Shown: in pieces, positions 1-5,640 of the stretch
Layout of the letters: the number at the start of each line of letters is the position of its first letter
Position numbering within the stretch: the first letter of the stretch is position 1
DNA from: Candidatus Aminicenantota bacterium
Lineage (GTDB): Bacteria > Acidobacteriota > Aminicenantia > UBA2199
Assembly (NCBI GenBank): GCA_020355945.1
Contig: CP070627.1
Location: forward strand, 1,390,355 to 1,398,053
Direction of reading: 5' to 3'
DNA: 7,699 bases
Notes under the pieces: model-generated
What the model was told of the DNA's origin: nothing
Databases searched by the model: none
What the model saw: the letters and a program-made list of their open reading frames with translations, nothing else
Translations under genes and position numbers: made by a program

Positions 1-774
1 GACCGGACCAACTACGTATCAAATGAATTCAAAGAAGGTTATGCGGATTTCACTGTAAAAATAAAAATGAAAACCAAAAAAGGTAAAAAAATCCCTACCG
101 ATATCTATTTCATCATTGAACACAAAAGTAAAGGAGAAAAGGAATTACTACTGCAAATCCTAAAATACATGTACTTTGTGTGGGAAAAAGACATATTAAA
201 CAAAAAGCCCTTGCGTATTATAATCCCGGTGGTATTTTATCACGGCAGTCGAAAGTGGAAAGTGCCTGAAGCCTTTGTAGACCAGTTCGATGTAGATGAT
301 GAAATAAAAAAACACCTGTTAAATTACCGCTATATACTGTTTGATACCAATAAATGGGACCTGGCGGATGAAAGTAATAAAGAATTGATTGAAAACGTTT
401 ACCTTTTTTCAGCATTGGCCTTAATGAAAGCCTCATTCAAAAAAAATCTGCAAATAATCCTTGAAATATTAAAATTATGGCATGAAAAAGGCTTTACCGG
501 GGAAAGGCAAAGTATGTTGTTCTTTCTTAAGTATATTTCCCAAACCCAACAAATCAGTATTGAACGATTGGAAAAAATGCTTAAAGAAAGTAAAATCGAC
601 GGAGGTGATATCATGCAAACATTAGCTCAACAATTAAGGGAAGAAGGAAAGAAGGAGAATACGAAAGAGACTGCAAAGAGGATGTTAAAGAAGGGACTTG
701 ATATGGAAACAATTGTGGAGATAACCGGACTAAAACCATCGGAAATCGAAAAGTTGCGTGAAGTCTCCAATTAA
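1..774 (+). CDS. Rpn/YhgA-like PD-(D/E)XK nuclease (toxin-type), 5' end outside window
   Basis: The reading frame is open from base 1 to the TAA at 772-774, so the gene starts upstream of the window. The ATG at 67 is not the real start, because family motifs lie before it. Numbering from base 1, the frame shows the Rpn nuclease core: GYAD with Asp16, then IIEHKS with Glu40-x-Lys42, then a QILKYM helix with Gln52, followed by IIPVVFYHG. These fit the D...ExK...Q active site of the Rpn (recombination-promoting nuclease, formerly 'transposase_31'/YhgA-like) family. The visible part is 257 residues; family members are usually about 300, so roughly the first 50 or so residues are missing. The C-terminal tail is charged and helical and ends in a small helical unit (AKRMLKKG...TGLKPSEIEKL) typical of the family. 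Members are DNA endonucleases, in several cases toxic and linked to phage defence. The family call is firm; the defence role is inferred. Confidence 0.9.
   Translation, partial: DRTNYVSNEFKEGYADFTVKIKMKTKKGKKIPTDIYFIIEHKSKGEKELLLQILKYMYFVWEKDILNKKPLRIIIPVVFYHGSRKWKVPEAFVDQFDVDDEIKKHLLNYRYILFDTNKWDLADESNKELIENVYLFSALALMKASFKKNLQIILEILKLWHEKGFTGERQSMLFFLKYISQTQQISIERLEKMLKESKIDGGDIMQTLAQQLREEGKKENTKETAKRMLKKGLDMETIVEITGLKPSEIEKLREVSN
601..609 (+). promoter_or_regulatory. Strong internal Shine-Dalgarno for an in-frame start inside the Rpn gene
   Basis: GGAGGTGAT is fully complementary to the 3' end of 16S rRNA. Its GGAGG core ends 7 bases before an in-frame ATG at 613. It lies inside the coding sequence of the nuclease, where it encodes Gly-Gly-Asp, so it would launch a second, shorter protein from the same mRNA. 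It is at least as strong as any intergenic ribosome binding site in the window. Confidence 0.8.
605..622 (+). repeat. 18-bp direct repeat, copy 1 (start region of the internal RpnS-like ORF)
   Basis: GTGATATCATGCAAACAT here is identical to 792-809, 187 bp downstream. This copy covers the end of the Shine-Dalgarno, the spacer and the first codons (Met-Gln-Thr) of the internal ORF. It contains the 8-bp palindrome TGATATCA. The match is exactly 18 bases and stops on both sides. Confidence 0.9.
613..774 (+). CDS. Putative intragenic RpnS-like antitoxin (C-terminal domain of the Rpn protein, internal start)
   Basis: This is a nested, in-frame product of 53 residues, starting MQTLAQQLREEGKK and ending EIEKLREVSN. 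It starts at the ATG at 613 behind the perfect Shine-Dalgarno at 601-609 and shares the stop of the full-length gene. The protein would be a small, highly charged, helical domain: a coiled-coil-like first half (QQLREEGKKENTKETAKRML) and a helix-turn-helix-like second half (METIVEITGLKPSEIEKL). In studied enterobacterial Rpn genes an internal start makes a small protein (RpnS) from the C-terminal domain that binds and inhibits the full-length nuclease (RpnL). Position, frame and ribosome binding site match that arrangement. The sequence shows the site directly; expression and antitoxin activity are inferred. Confidence 0.65.
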   Translation: MQTLAQQLREEGKKENTKETAKRMLKKGLDMETIVEITGLKPSEIEKLREVSN

Positions 775-791
775 AACTCCTCAATAAAAAA

Positions 792-809
792 GTGATATCA
801 TGCAAACAT
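792..809 (+). repeat. 18-bp direct repeat, copy 2 (downstream echo of the RpnS start)
   Basis: This is an exact copy of 605-622, lying 17 bases after the nuclease stop codon. Here the ATG at 800 is followed by CAA ACA TGA, so translation would give only Met-Gln-Thr before a stop. The upstream GGAGG is replaced by an A run, so the copy has lost its ribosome binding site. It may be a scar of a tandem duplication of the Rpn C-terminal region that was later deleted, or a regulatory site. Confidence 0.85.
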
Positions 810-813
810 GAAT

Positions 814-852
814 GGAGTGATGGAATAATAGAGGTGGTTATTCCATCACTCC
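814..852. terminator. 15-bp perfect hairpin between convergent genes (possible bidirectional terminator)
   Basis: Bases 814-828 (GGAGTGATGGAATAA) pair perfectly with 838-852 around a 9-base loop. The hairpin lies 39 bases after the Rpn stop and 19 bases beyond the stop of the convergent M16 partner gene. There is no T run directly after either arm. An A run at 786-791 would read as U's about 22 bases past the stem on the minus strand. It is best read as a transcript-end or mRNA-stabilising hairpin for both genes; intrinsic termination is not certain. Confidence 0.55.
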
Positions 853-871
853 GGTTCTCAAAACGATTCTA

Positions 872-2995
872 TTATTCAGCCTTAAAAAAATCTTTATCGA
901 CTGTAATATTAAATTTCACTTCCTTCACGATAACTTCGCCTGCTTTTTTACCGTTTGCTTTTTTTATACTTTTAAAAGGGAGCTTTATTCCGTCAACCCC
1001 TTGATAATCGGAGACGAATTCTTCAATTTCAGAAGGTCCGGTTTGAGTCACTTGTTGATACGAGGCCCCATAGGGAAGATAAGTCTTTGGATCAATGAAC
1101 AGGTGGAATTGGGAAGGACCCGTGATAAGAAGATCGAAAACATTGGTACCGTTAAAACGTTTCTCTCCAATCATTTGAACGTTATACTTATCGAGGTTCT
1201 GGTAGACATAAAAGGGGTCTCTTAAGATATCGTCACTTTGAGCCTTTCGCTGCACCTCCGGCATTGGCATGGTGTTGCCCTGGATTTTCATCCACCCTTT
1301 GCCGCCAGCGATGATTATTATCACCTGGCCTTGAGGCGTATTTATCGAAAATTTCGATTTATCCGGGTATTGGATGACTCCTTCGGCTTCCATTTTCATT
1401 TCTCCCATCGGGGAAACCTGAATTAAATCCAGTTTATAGGAGGCATTCTTTAAATTCTTGATCTTCCCGGGGGGCCCCATGGCTGCAATGACTTTTTCGA
1501 ATATTATTTTTCCCTTTTTCAAAGATGCAGTTGTTGCTTTTGGTCCTGCCTCGCCCCTGGGAACAGGAATGGTAATATCGATGACATTCACATCCCCCAA
1601 CTCCGACAAGGGTTTATCAAAATTTTCCTTTTTTCCCACTACCAGGATGCGTACTTTATCCGGTTTAAGGTATTTTTTAGCCACCCTCAGCACATCCGCT
1701 TTGGTTACATTTTCAATTTTGCGGATCATTTGATCGGCAAAATCCAACGGGTAACCGTAGTAAGCATAAGTCATCATCCGGAAAATGATCCGGGATTTGC
1801 TTTCGAAATTGAATACGAATGAATTTAAAAACTGATCTTTGGCCCGTTTGAGCTCTTTATCGGTTATTTCTTCTTTTGTGATACGTTTCATTTCATTGAG
1901 CATCAGTTTAACGGCCTTTACGGTGGTTTCTGATTTTGTTTGAGCACCGGCACTGAATACTCCGGGACTTTTAAAGCCGGCACCGTAATTTCCCCAGACC
2001 GAATAAGACAGCCCTTCGTCGGTTCTTATTTTTTTGAACATCCTGTCGAATGAAAGAATACTGTTCATCACCTGCAAGGCCGGCATATCCGGGTTATCCT
2101 GCAATCCGCCGATGTGGCCGATCAATATGTGCGATTGATTGACATCGGTTTTATGGATAAAATTGACTGAGTAATTGTAGTCATAATTGACTGCAGGGAA
2201 GGGGGGGACTTTTACGGGAACGGGTTCCCAGGTGCCGAAGGCTTTTTTGATTTTTTTGATCATTTGCGACGTTTTAAAATCGCCCCAGACCGCCATGATT
2301 GTATTATTGGGGTGGAAGTAGGTCTTATGAAAAGCAATCAAATCATCCCTGGTAACGGCATCCAGGGTTGCATATTCAGGATGGCGCGCATAGGGGCTTT
2401 GGGCACCGTAAATGAGTTTTCTGAATTCCCTGGAGGATATCTGGGCGATGTCGTCGTTCCTGCGTGAGATTATTGTTTTCTGCTGGGTTTTTGCTAATGT
2501 TATCTTGTCTTCGTTAAAAACAGGATTTCGAAGAATATCCGCGAATACGGGCAGTACTTTATCAACGGTTTCTTTTAACATCGATACATAGACATAGCCC
2601 GAATCCCGACCGATATTGGTTTCCACGGTGGCACCCATATTTTCCAAAAGGGTGTCAATCTCATCTCCCGGCATGGTTTTGGTTCCACCTGTGCGCAGCA
2701 CCATACCGGTTAAACTTGCCAACCCGATTTTATCTTCCGATTCAAAAACCGAGCCGGTATGAACCAGGACCCTCATATCGATGGTGGGATATTGGTGGTC
2801 TTCCACCAGGAATAACTTAAACCCGTTTGTCAAGGTGACTGTTTTTATTTTCGGGATTTTTATTTCATTCAATTTCGGGAAATCAAAGGTATCCTTCGGC
2901 TTTTTCTGGGCATGAACGTAGGCGTTTGCTACAAAAAAAATCGAGAAAACAAAGAAAAACAAAACTGGAAAAATGACTCTATTTCGTTTCATCAT
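872..2995 (-). CDS. M16 peptidase partner subunit (lacks HxxEH) with C-terminal LolA-like domain
   Basis: This is a 707-residue secreted protein. A signal peptide spans residues 1-29 (basic start, hydrophobic core, likely cleavage after V-H-A29). Two M16 half-domains follow at about 45-475. The zinc motif is lost: the HxxEH position reads Ser94-Leu-Thr-Gly97-Met98 after GLA. The second half keeps the Arg/Tyr pair, R324 and Y331, in IRTDEGLSY. This is the pattern of the non-zinc subunit of heterodimeric M16B peptidases, which completes the partner's active site. Residues about 490-707 form an extra beta-rich domain (MKMEAEGVIQYPDKSKF, LLITGPSQFHLFIDPKTYL) resembling LolA/outer-membrane lipoprotein-sorting folds; this assignment is by resemblance only. 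The start is the first ATG, with GGAG 8 bases upstream. It begins 2 bases after the stop of the catalytic-subunit gene, and its ribosome binding site overlaps that gene's last codons, so translation is probably coupled. Confidence 0.9.
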   Translation of the reverse strand: MMKRNRVIFPVLFFFVFSIFFVANAYVHAQKKPKDTFDFPKLNEIKIPKIKTVTLTNGFKLFLVEDHQYPTIDMRVLVHTGSVFESEDKIGLASLTGMVLRTGGTKTMPGDEIDTLLENMGATVETNIGRDSGYVYVSMLKETVDKVLPVFADILRNPVFNEDKITLAKTQQKTIISRRNDDIAQISSREFRKLIYGAQSPYARHPEYATLDAVTRDDLIAFHKTYFHPNNTIMAVWGDFKTSQMIKKIKKAFGTWEPVPVKVPPFPAVNYDYNYSVNFIHKTDVNQSHILIGHIGGLQDNPDMPALQVMNSILSFDRMFKKIRTDEGLSYSVWGNYGAGFKSPGVFSAGAQTKSETTVKAVKLMLNEMKRITKEEITDKELKRAKDQFLNSFVFNFESKSRIIFRMMTYAYYGYPLDFADQMIRKIENVTKADVLRVAKKYLKPDKVRILVVGKKENFDKPLSELGDVNVIDITIPVPRGEAGPKATTASLKKGKIIFEKVIAAMGPPGKIKNLKNASYKLDLIQVSPMGEMKMEAEGVIQYPDKSKFSINTPQGQVIIIIAGGKGWMKIQGNTMPMPEVQRKAQSDDILRDPFYVYQNLDKYNVQMIGEKRFNGTNVFDLLITGPSQFHLFIDPKTYLPYGASYQQVTQTGPSEIEEFVSDYQGVDGIKLPFKSIKKANGKKAGEVIVKEVKFNITVDKDFFKAE

Positions 2996-2997
2996 TT

Positions 2998-4530
2998 TTA
3001 TTTCTCCTTAATATTTTTGGTTTTTTCAGGGATAATTTCACCCACTGTGCGATTTTTCTTAACCAGGTATTTGTTGGCGGCGGATTTTATATCTTCGGCT
3101 GTTATCCGGTCAATGTTTTTTAATTGCTCAAAAGTTAATCGCCAATCTCCCTGGACCACGTCAAAATAAGTCAGTAATGCCGCCATCCTCCGGTTGGCTT
3201 TCATCCTGTCGATCACACGTTTTTTCTTGGTCTGCTTATATTTGGATAATTCCTCCGGTGTCACGGATTCTTTTTTTATTTTTTTTATTTCTTTTTCGAT
3301 TAATTCCATGCATGCTTCCGACGTGTGATCTTTAGAGGGAATAGCGTATACAGCCAGGAGGTTCGGGTATTTATCACCGGGCCAGCCGTTAAAACTACCG
3401 GAAGCGGCGGCAATTTTTTCCTGTTTGACCAGCAATGTATATAACCGTGACGACCGCCCCTGGCCTAATATATTGGCTAAGGCTTCCAGTGCGTCATTAT
3501 CTTCATGTCGGGATGGCGGCCGGTGATAGCCTACGATCAATATGGGTTGGGATTGTGCAACCACAGTGACTCTTCGTTCTCCCCATGGTTCCGGTTCTTT
3601 TGTCCGCAGTGGTTCAGGCTTCGCACCGCCGGGAATTCGGCCGAAATAGAGTTCCGCCATTTTAAACACTTCTTCCGCCTTGACATCACCCACAATAGCC
3701 GCGGTTAAATTACCGGGGGAATAATACTTTTTGAAATAATCGGCTACATCTTTCCGGGTAATCCGTTTCAAATCGGACATGTGGCCGATGACGCTGTGGT
3801 GATAAGGATGGGCTTTGAATGAGACAGCAAAAAAGTCTTCAATTAATTTTCCGATGGGCTGGGTTTCTAATCTTAACCTTCGTTCCTCCATCACCACATC
3901 TCTCTCTTTGTAAAATTCCCTGAATACGGGATTAAGAAAGCGGTCGGAAGTCATTGCCATCCAGAATTCAAGCTTGTTGGAAGGGAGACTGTCGATATAT
4001 TGAGTGGCATCGTTACTTGTATATGCGTTTATGTAAGGACCTCCTTCCTGCCTCATCAAGTTGATGTACTCGTTGGTGTTGACATATTCTTTCGCTTTTT
4101 TGCGCAGGGTTTCGAATTCCTCTTTCATTTTTTCGATCAAGGCTTGATCTGGTTTGATTTTTTGAGATTCACGATTGATCTTATCATACAGGGCATCGAG
4201 TTTTTTTAAAATAGGCGCTTCGGCTTCATAATCTTTTGTTCCCACTTCTTTTGTACCTTTAAAGGCCATATGTTCCAACAAGTGGGAAATCCCGGTGATA
4301 CCGTAGGATTCCTGGGCGCTTCCTACATCGGCATACACATGAAATGAAACCACCGGTGCTTCGTGCCGTTCCAACACGATGAATTTCATTCCATTTTTTA
4401 AGACTTTCTCTTTTACCGCTTCTTTCATTTTTTCAAATGTTTGCCCCGGTAATGCCTGCGTGCATATCACCGGGATAAAAAACATCAGTACCAGTAGTAC
4501 CAATGGTACCAGGTTTTTCTTTGGATTCAT
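2998..4530 (-). CDS. M16 family zinc metallopeptidase, catalytic subunit (HLLEH)
   Basis: This is a 510-residue secreted insulinase-family peptidase. The start is taken as the ATG at 4530, because AGGAGG lies 7 bases upstream; the GTG at 4536 would sit 1 base from that site. Residues 1-26 form a signal peptide (likely cleavage after T-Q-A26). The zinc site is H83-L-L-E86-H87, with the third ligand probably Glu216 in KERDVVMEE. A lysine/glutamate-rich helical insert at about 103-160 lengthens the HxxEH-to-Glu spacing to 128 residues, against about 76 in pitrilysin. The C-terminal half has GRSSRLY but lacks the Arg/Tyr active-site pair (VKQEKIAAAS where GLSY would be); the downstream partner supplies it. 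The two proteins should form a heterodimer cleaving peptides in the envelope. I see no convincing promoter on this strand between 4531 and 4620. Confidence 0.92.
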   Translation of the reverse strand: MNPKKNLVPLVLLVLMFFIPVICTQALPGQTFEKMKEAVKEKVLKNGMKFIVLERHEAPVVSFHVYADVGSAQESYGITGISHLLEHMAFKGTKEVGTKDYEAEAPILKKLDALYDKINRESQKIKPDQALIEKMKEEFETLRKKAKEYVNTNEYINLMRQEGGPYINAYTSNDATQYIDSLPSNKLEFWMAMTSDRFLNPVFREFYKERDVVMEERRLRLETQPIGKLIEDFFAVSFKAHPYHHSVIGHMSDLKRITRKDVADYFKKYYSPGNLTAAIVGDVKAEEVFKMAELYFGRIPGGAKPEPLRTKEPEPWGERRVTVVAQSQPILIVGYHRPPSRHEDNDALEALANILGQGRSSRLYTLLVKQEKIAAASGSFNGWPGDKYPNLLAVYAIPSKDHTSEACMELIEKEIKKIKKESVTPEELSKYKQTKKKRVIDRMKANRRMAALLTYFDVVQGDWRLTFEQLKNIDRITAEDIKSAANKYLVKKNRTVGEIIPEKTKNIKEK

Positions 4531-4537
4531 AATCACT

Positions 4538-4542
4538 CCTCC
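4538..4542 (-). promoter_or_regulatory. Shine-Dalgarno deciding the start of the M16 catalytic subunit
   Basis: On the minus strand this reads GGAGG within AAGGAGGAGTGATTATG. The distance to the ATG at 4530 is 7 bases, which is ideal; the distance to the in-frame GTG at 4536 is 1 base, which is unusable. The shorter start is therefore preferred. Confidence 0.8.
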
Positions 4543-4595
4543 TTATTTTAATTTTTAAACACTTTCATAAAAGATAATACGTATGATTTAATTGA

Positions 4596-4703
4596 AAGTT
4601 TATCAAAAAAATAAATGAACCGGAAACAATCCTTGATATAGGTAAAAAAAGAGGAATTGAAGAAACAGCCAAGAGGAGGTTCAGGAGGTTGAAATTAGCA
4701 TAG
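4596..4703 (+). pseudogene. Possible decayed remnant of an Rpn-type C-terminus
   Basis: An open stretch of 35 codons ends at the TAG at 4701 and contains KKRGIEETAKRRFRRLK. This resembles the Rpn tail in the gene at 1-774 (KKENTKETAKRMLKKG) in both protein and DNA; the DNA agrees at roughly three of four positions across the ETAKR part. A TGA precedes the stretch at 4593-4595, and no ATG or nuclease core is present. If related, it is a scrap of a second Rpn gene left upstream of the orphan ORF. The match is short and lysine/arginine-rich, so chance similarity is possible. Confidence 0.3.
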
Positions 4704-4717
4704 AATTGTTGTAAAAT
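4689..4717 (+). promoter_or_regulatory. Promoter for the 126-residue orphan gene, near-leaderless
   Basis: The -35 box TTGAAA (4689-4694) and -10 box TAAAAT (4712-4717) are separated by exactly 17 bases, each matching consensus at 5 of 6 positions. Only 6 bases lie between the -10 and the ATG at 4724, so transcription should start at or next to the start codon. No usable Shine-Dalgarno fits between them. Confidence 0.6.
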
Positions 4718-4723
4718 TAGGGT

Positions 4724-5104
4724 ATGGAAATAGCAGAATTCCAGGAAAGTAGAGACAAACTCAAACAAGCACTTTTGAGGTATGGCAAGGATATCGAGCG
4801 AAACTCAGAGGCAATTCTAGATAAAGACACATTAACCGAGGAGCGCAGGAAAAGAAATCTTAAAAAAGGGAATCCTTTCTACCATGACATTGAGCAGTCT
4901 GCTGTTGTTGCATATAACGCCAGCCTAAAAAGAGCGGTTGGATATTTCTGTTTCAGTGTAGGAGATGAACCCAATGAGGTGTATCTTGTATATACCCCGG
5001 AAAATTATTTTGCAATGGCCTTGAATGACGGCTGGAATATCACAGATGACAAAAGAGTTATCGCTTCGATTGTCCGATTTAAAAACATGAAAGTCCTGGA
5101 ATAA
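4724..5104 (+). CDS. Orphan protein of unknown function, 126 residues
   Basis: I do not recognise a family. The N-terminal third is helical and highly charged (SRDKLKQALLRYGKDIERNS, then EERRKRNLKKG). The C-terminal two thirds look like a small alpha/beta domain with strands at about residues 70-80 (AVGYFCFSVG), 84-90 (NEVYLVYTP) and 112-118, ending in VRFKNMKVLE. There is no signal peptide or membrane segment, so a cytoplasmic protein is likely. The ATG at 4724 is the first start after a clear promoter and has no ribosome binding site, suggesting a leaderless mRNA. A weak terminator follows directly, so it is probably a single-gene transcript. Codon use does not obviously differ from its neighbours. 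Its placement beside a possible Rpn scrap hints at an accessory gene, but no function can be assigned. Confidence 0.65.
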   Translation: MEIAEFQESRDKLKQALLRYGKDIERNSEAILDKDTLTEERRKRNLKKGNPFYHDIEQSAVVAYNASLKRAVGYFCFSVGDEPNEVYLVYTPENYFAMALNDGWNITDDKRVIASIVRFKNMKVLE

Positions 5105-5106
5105 AG

Positions 5107-5133
5107 GTTATTCTATGTGAATAATATTTTTTT
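5107..5133 (+). terminator. Weak intrinsic terminator after the orphan gene
   Basis: TTATTC (5108-5113) pairs with GAATAA (5119-5124) around a 5-base loop, with a G-T pair closing below. A run of seven T's at 5127-5133 follows. The stem is AT-rich and short, so the site would be inefficient, but it lies 4 bases after the stop, with a U tract in the right place. Confidence 0.45.
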
Positions 5134-5142
5134 GCCTGTCCC

Positions 5143-5166
5143 GTTTTCGCGTTTTCGTGTTTTCGA
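5143..5166 (+). repeat. Tandem 8-bp repeat, three units of GTTTTCGn
   Basis: GTTTTCGC, GTTTTCGT and GTTTTCGA follow each other without gaps. They sit between the T run at 5127-5133 and the element at 5166-5182 upstream of hypA. The unit resembles the CTTCGTG motifs found at 6613-6619 and 6641-6647 in the matching place upstream of hypF. Confidence 0.75.
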
Positions 5167-5182
5167 AAATTAAAATTGCTGA
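5166..5182 (+). promoter_or_regulatory. 17-bp element shared with the hypF upstream region (copy 1)
   Basis: AAAATTAAAATTGCTGA matches 6651-6667 at 15 of 17 positions. In both places the element begins exactly 56 bases before the first base of the TATAAT box. Centred near -60 from the predicted transcription start, it could be a class I activator site or an AT-rich UP-type element. It is not a recognisable FNR or CRP palindrome, so no regulator is named. Confidence 0.5.
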
Positions 5183-5198
5183 TAAATCTTCTCTGTTC

Positions 5199-5227
5199 TT
5201 GTTTAAAATAGGGGATAGGTGTATAAT
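5199..5227 (+). promoter_or_regulatory. hypA promoter with -10 box 5 bases from the start codon
   Basis: A perfect TATAAT (5222-5227) sits 17 bases after a weak -35, TTGTTT (5199-5204). The hypA ATG is at 5233, so the mRNA should be leaderless or nearly so. GGGG/AGG motifs at 5211-5219 would lie inside the promoter and could not serve as a ribosome binding site on a transcript from here. The weak -35 suggests dependence on an activator or an upstream element. Confidence 0.6.
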
Positions 5228-5232
5228 ATTTT

Positions 5233-5571
5233 ATGCATGAATTCGCTTTAGCTCAAGACATTGTCGAAACCATCAGCCGGAAGGTTGCGGAAGACCTAAA
5301 CAAAGTAACAGCCATCCATATCGATGTGGGCGAGTTTTCCGGCGTGGTGGCGGATTCGTTGGAATTTGGTTTAACCGTTATCCTGGCAGATAAAAATCTC
5401 CCCAATGTGAATGTCAATATTACCATTGTTCCCGTTACTGCGGTTTGTGAATGCAGCCATGAATATCAAATCAAAGATATTTTGGAAAATTGTCCCCGGT
5501 GTCACTCCTTTAACCGGAAAATTACTTCAGGAGCCGATGTCATTATACGCTCAATAGAACTTATGGGATGA
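5233..5571 (+). CDS. hypA: Hydrogenase/urease nickel chaperone HypA
   Basis: This 112-residue protein has the normal length for HypA, which delivers nickel with HypB to the large subunit of [NiFe] hydrogenase. The start MHEFALAQDIVETI carries the invariant Met1-His2-Glu3 nickel-binding end, which also fixes the start codon. The core IHIDVGEFSGVVADSLEFG is typical. The zinc domain is odd: the usual Cys-x2-Cys-Gly-His-Glu knuckle reads Cys72-Glu-Cys74-Ser-His76-Glu, one residue short, while the second knuckle Cys87-Pro-Arg-Cys90 is intact. The end SGADVIIRSIEL is also typical. The gene faces a convergent kinase gene, and hypF lies beyond it in the same direction, so this is a loosely spaced hyp locus rather than one operon. 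No hypB is visible in the window. Confidence 0.93.
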   Translation: MHEFALAQDIVETISRKVAEDLNKVTAIHIDVGEFSGVVADSLEFGLTVILADKNLPNVNVNITIVPVTAVCECSHEYQIKDILENCPRCHSFNRKITSGADVIIRSIELMG

Positions 5572-5640
5572 TAAGAGATGAACGAAGCATAATAGTCCGC
5601 AAGTGAGATGTGACTGTTTGGGAAGTTCGTATAATCACAC

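Noticed and set aside
67..774. Rpn gene starting at the ATG at 67
   Set aside because: The frame is open to base 1 and the family's catalytic Asp and GYAD motif lie before this ATG, so the gene starts outside the window.
792..1004. Plus-strand ORF starting at the second 18-bp repeat
   Set aside because: It starts at a GTG without a ribosome binding site, runs through the hairpin and is antisense to the M16 partner gene.
1458..1733. Plus-strand 91-residue ORF inside the M16 partner
   Set aside because: It is an antisense shadow of a well-supported coding frame with no signals of its own.
2912..3169. Plus-strand 85-residue ORF across the junction of the two M16 genes
   Set aside because: It is the antisense of a signal peptide region, which explains its Lys/Phe/Ser-rich look; there is no ribosome binding site.
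4531..4536. GTG start at 4536 for the M16 catalytic subunit
   Set aside because: The AGGAGG site would be only 1 base away; the ATG at 4530 has the ideal 7-base spacing.
4543..4620. Promoter for the M16 operon on the minus strand
   Set aside because: TATTAT and TTGATA candidates exist but their spacing is 21 bases, and no better pair is visible; the promoter stays unassigned.
4565..4768. Minus-strand ORF of 67 hydrophobic residues
   Set aside because: It has no ribosome binding site, overlaps the start and promoter of the orphan gene, and its composition is what AT-rich antisense DNA gives.
5572..5640. Terminator between hypA and the kinase gene
   Set aside because: Only a 5-bp TGTGA/TCACA pairing with a 20-base loop was found and there is no T run, which is too weak to call.
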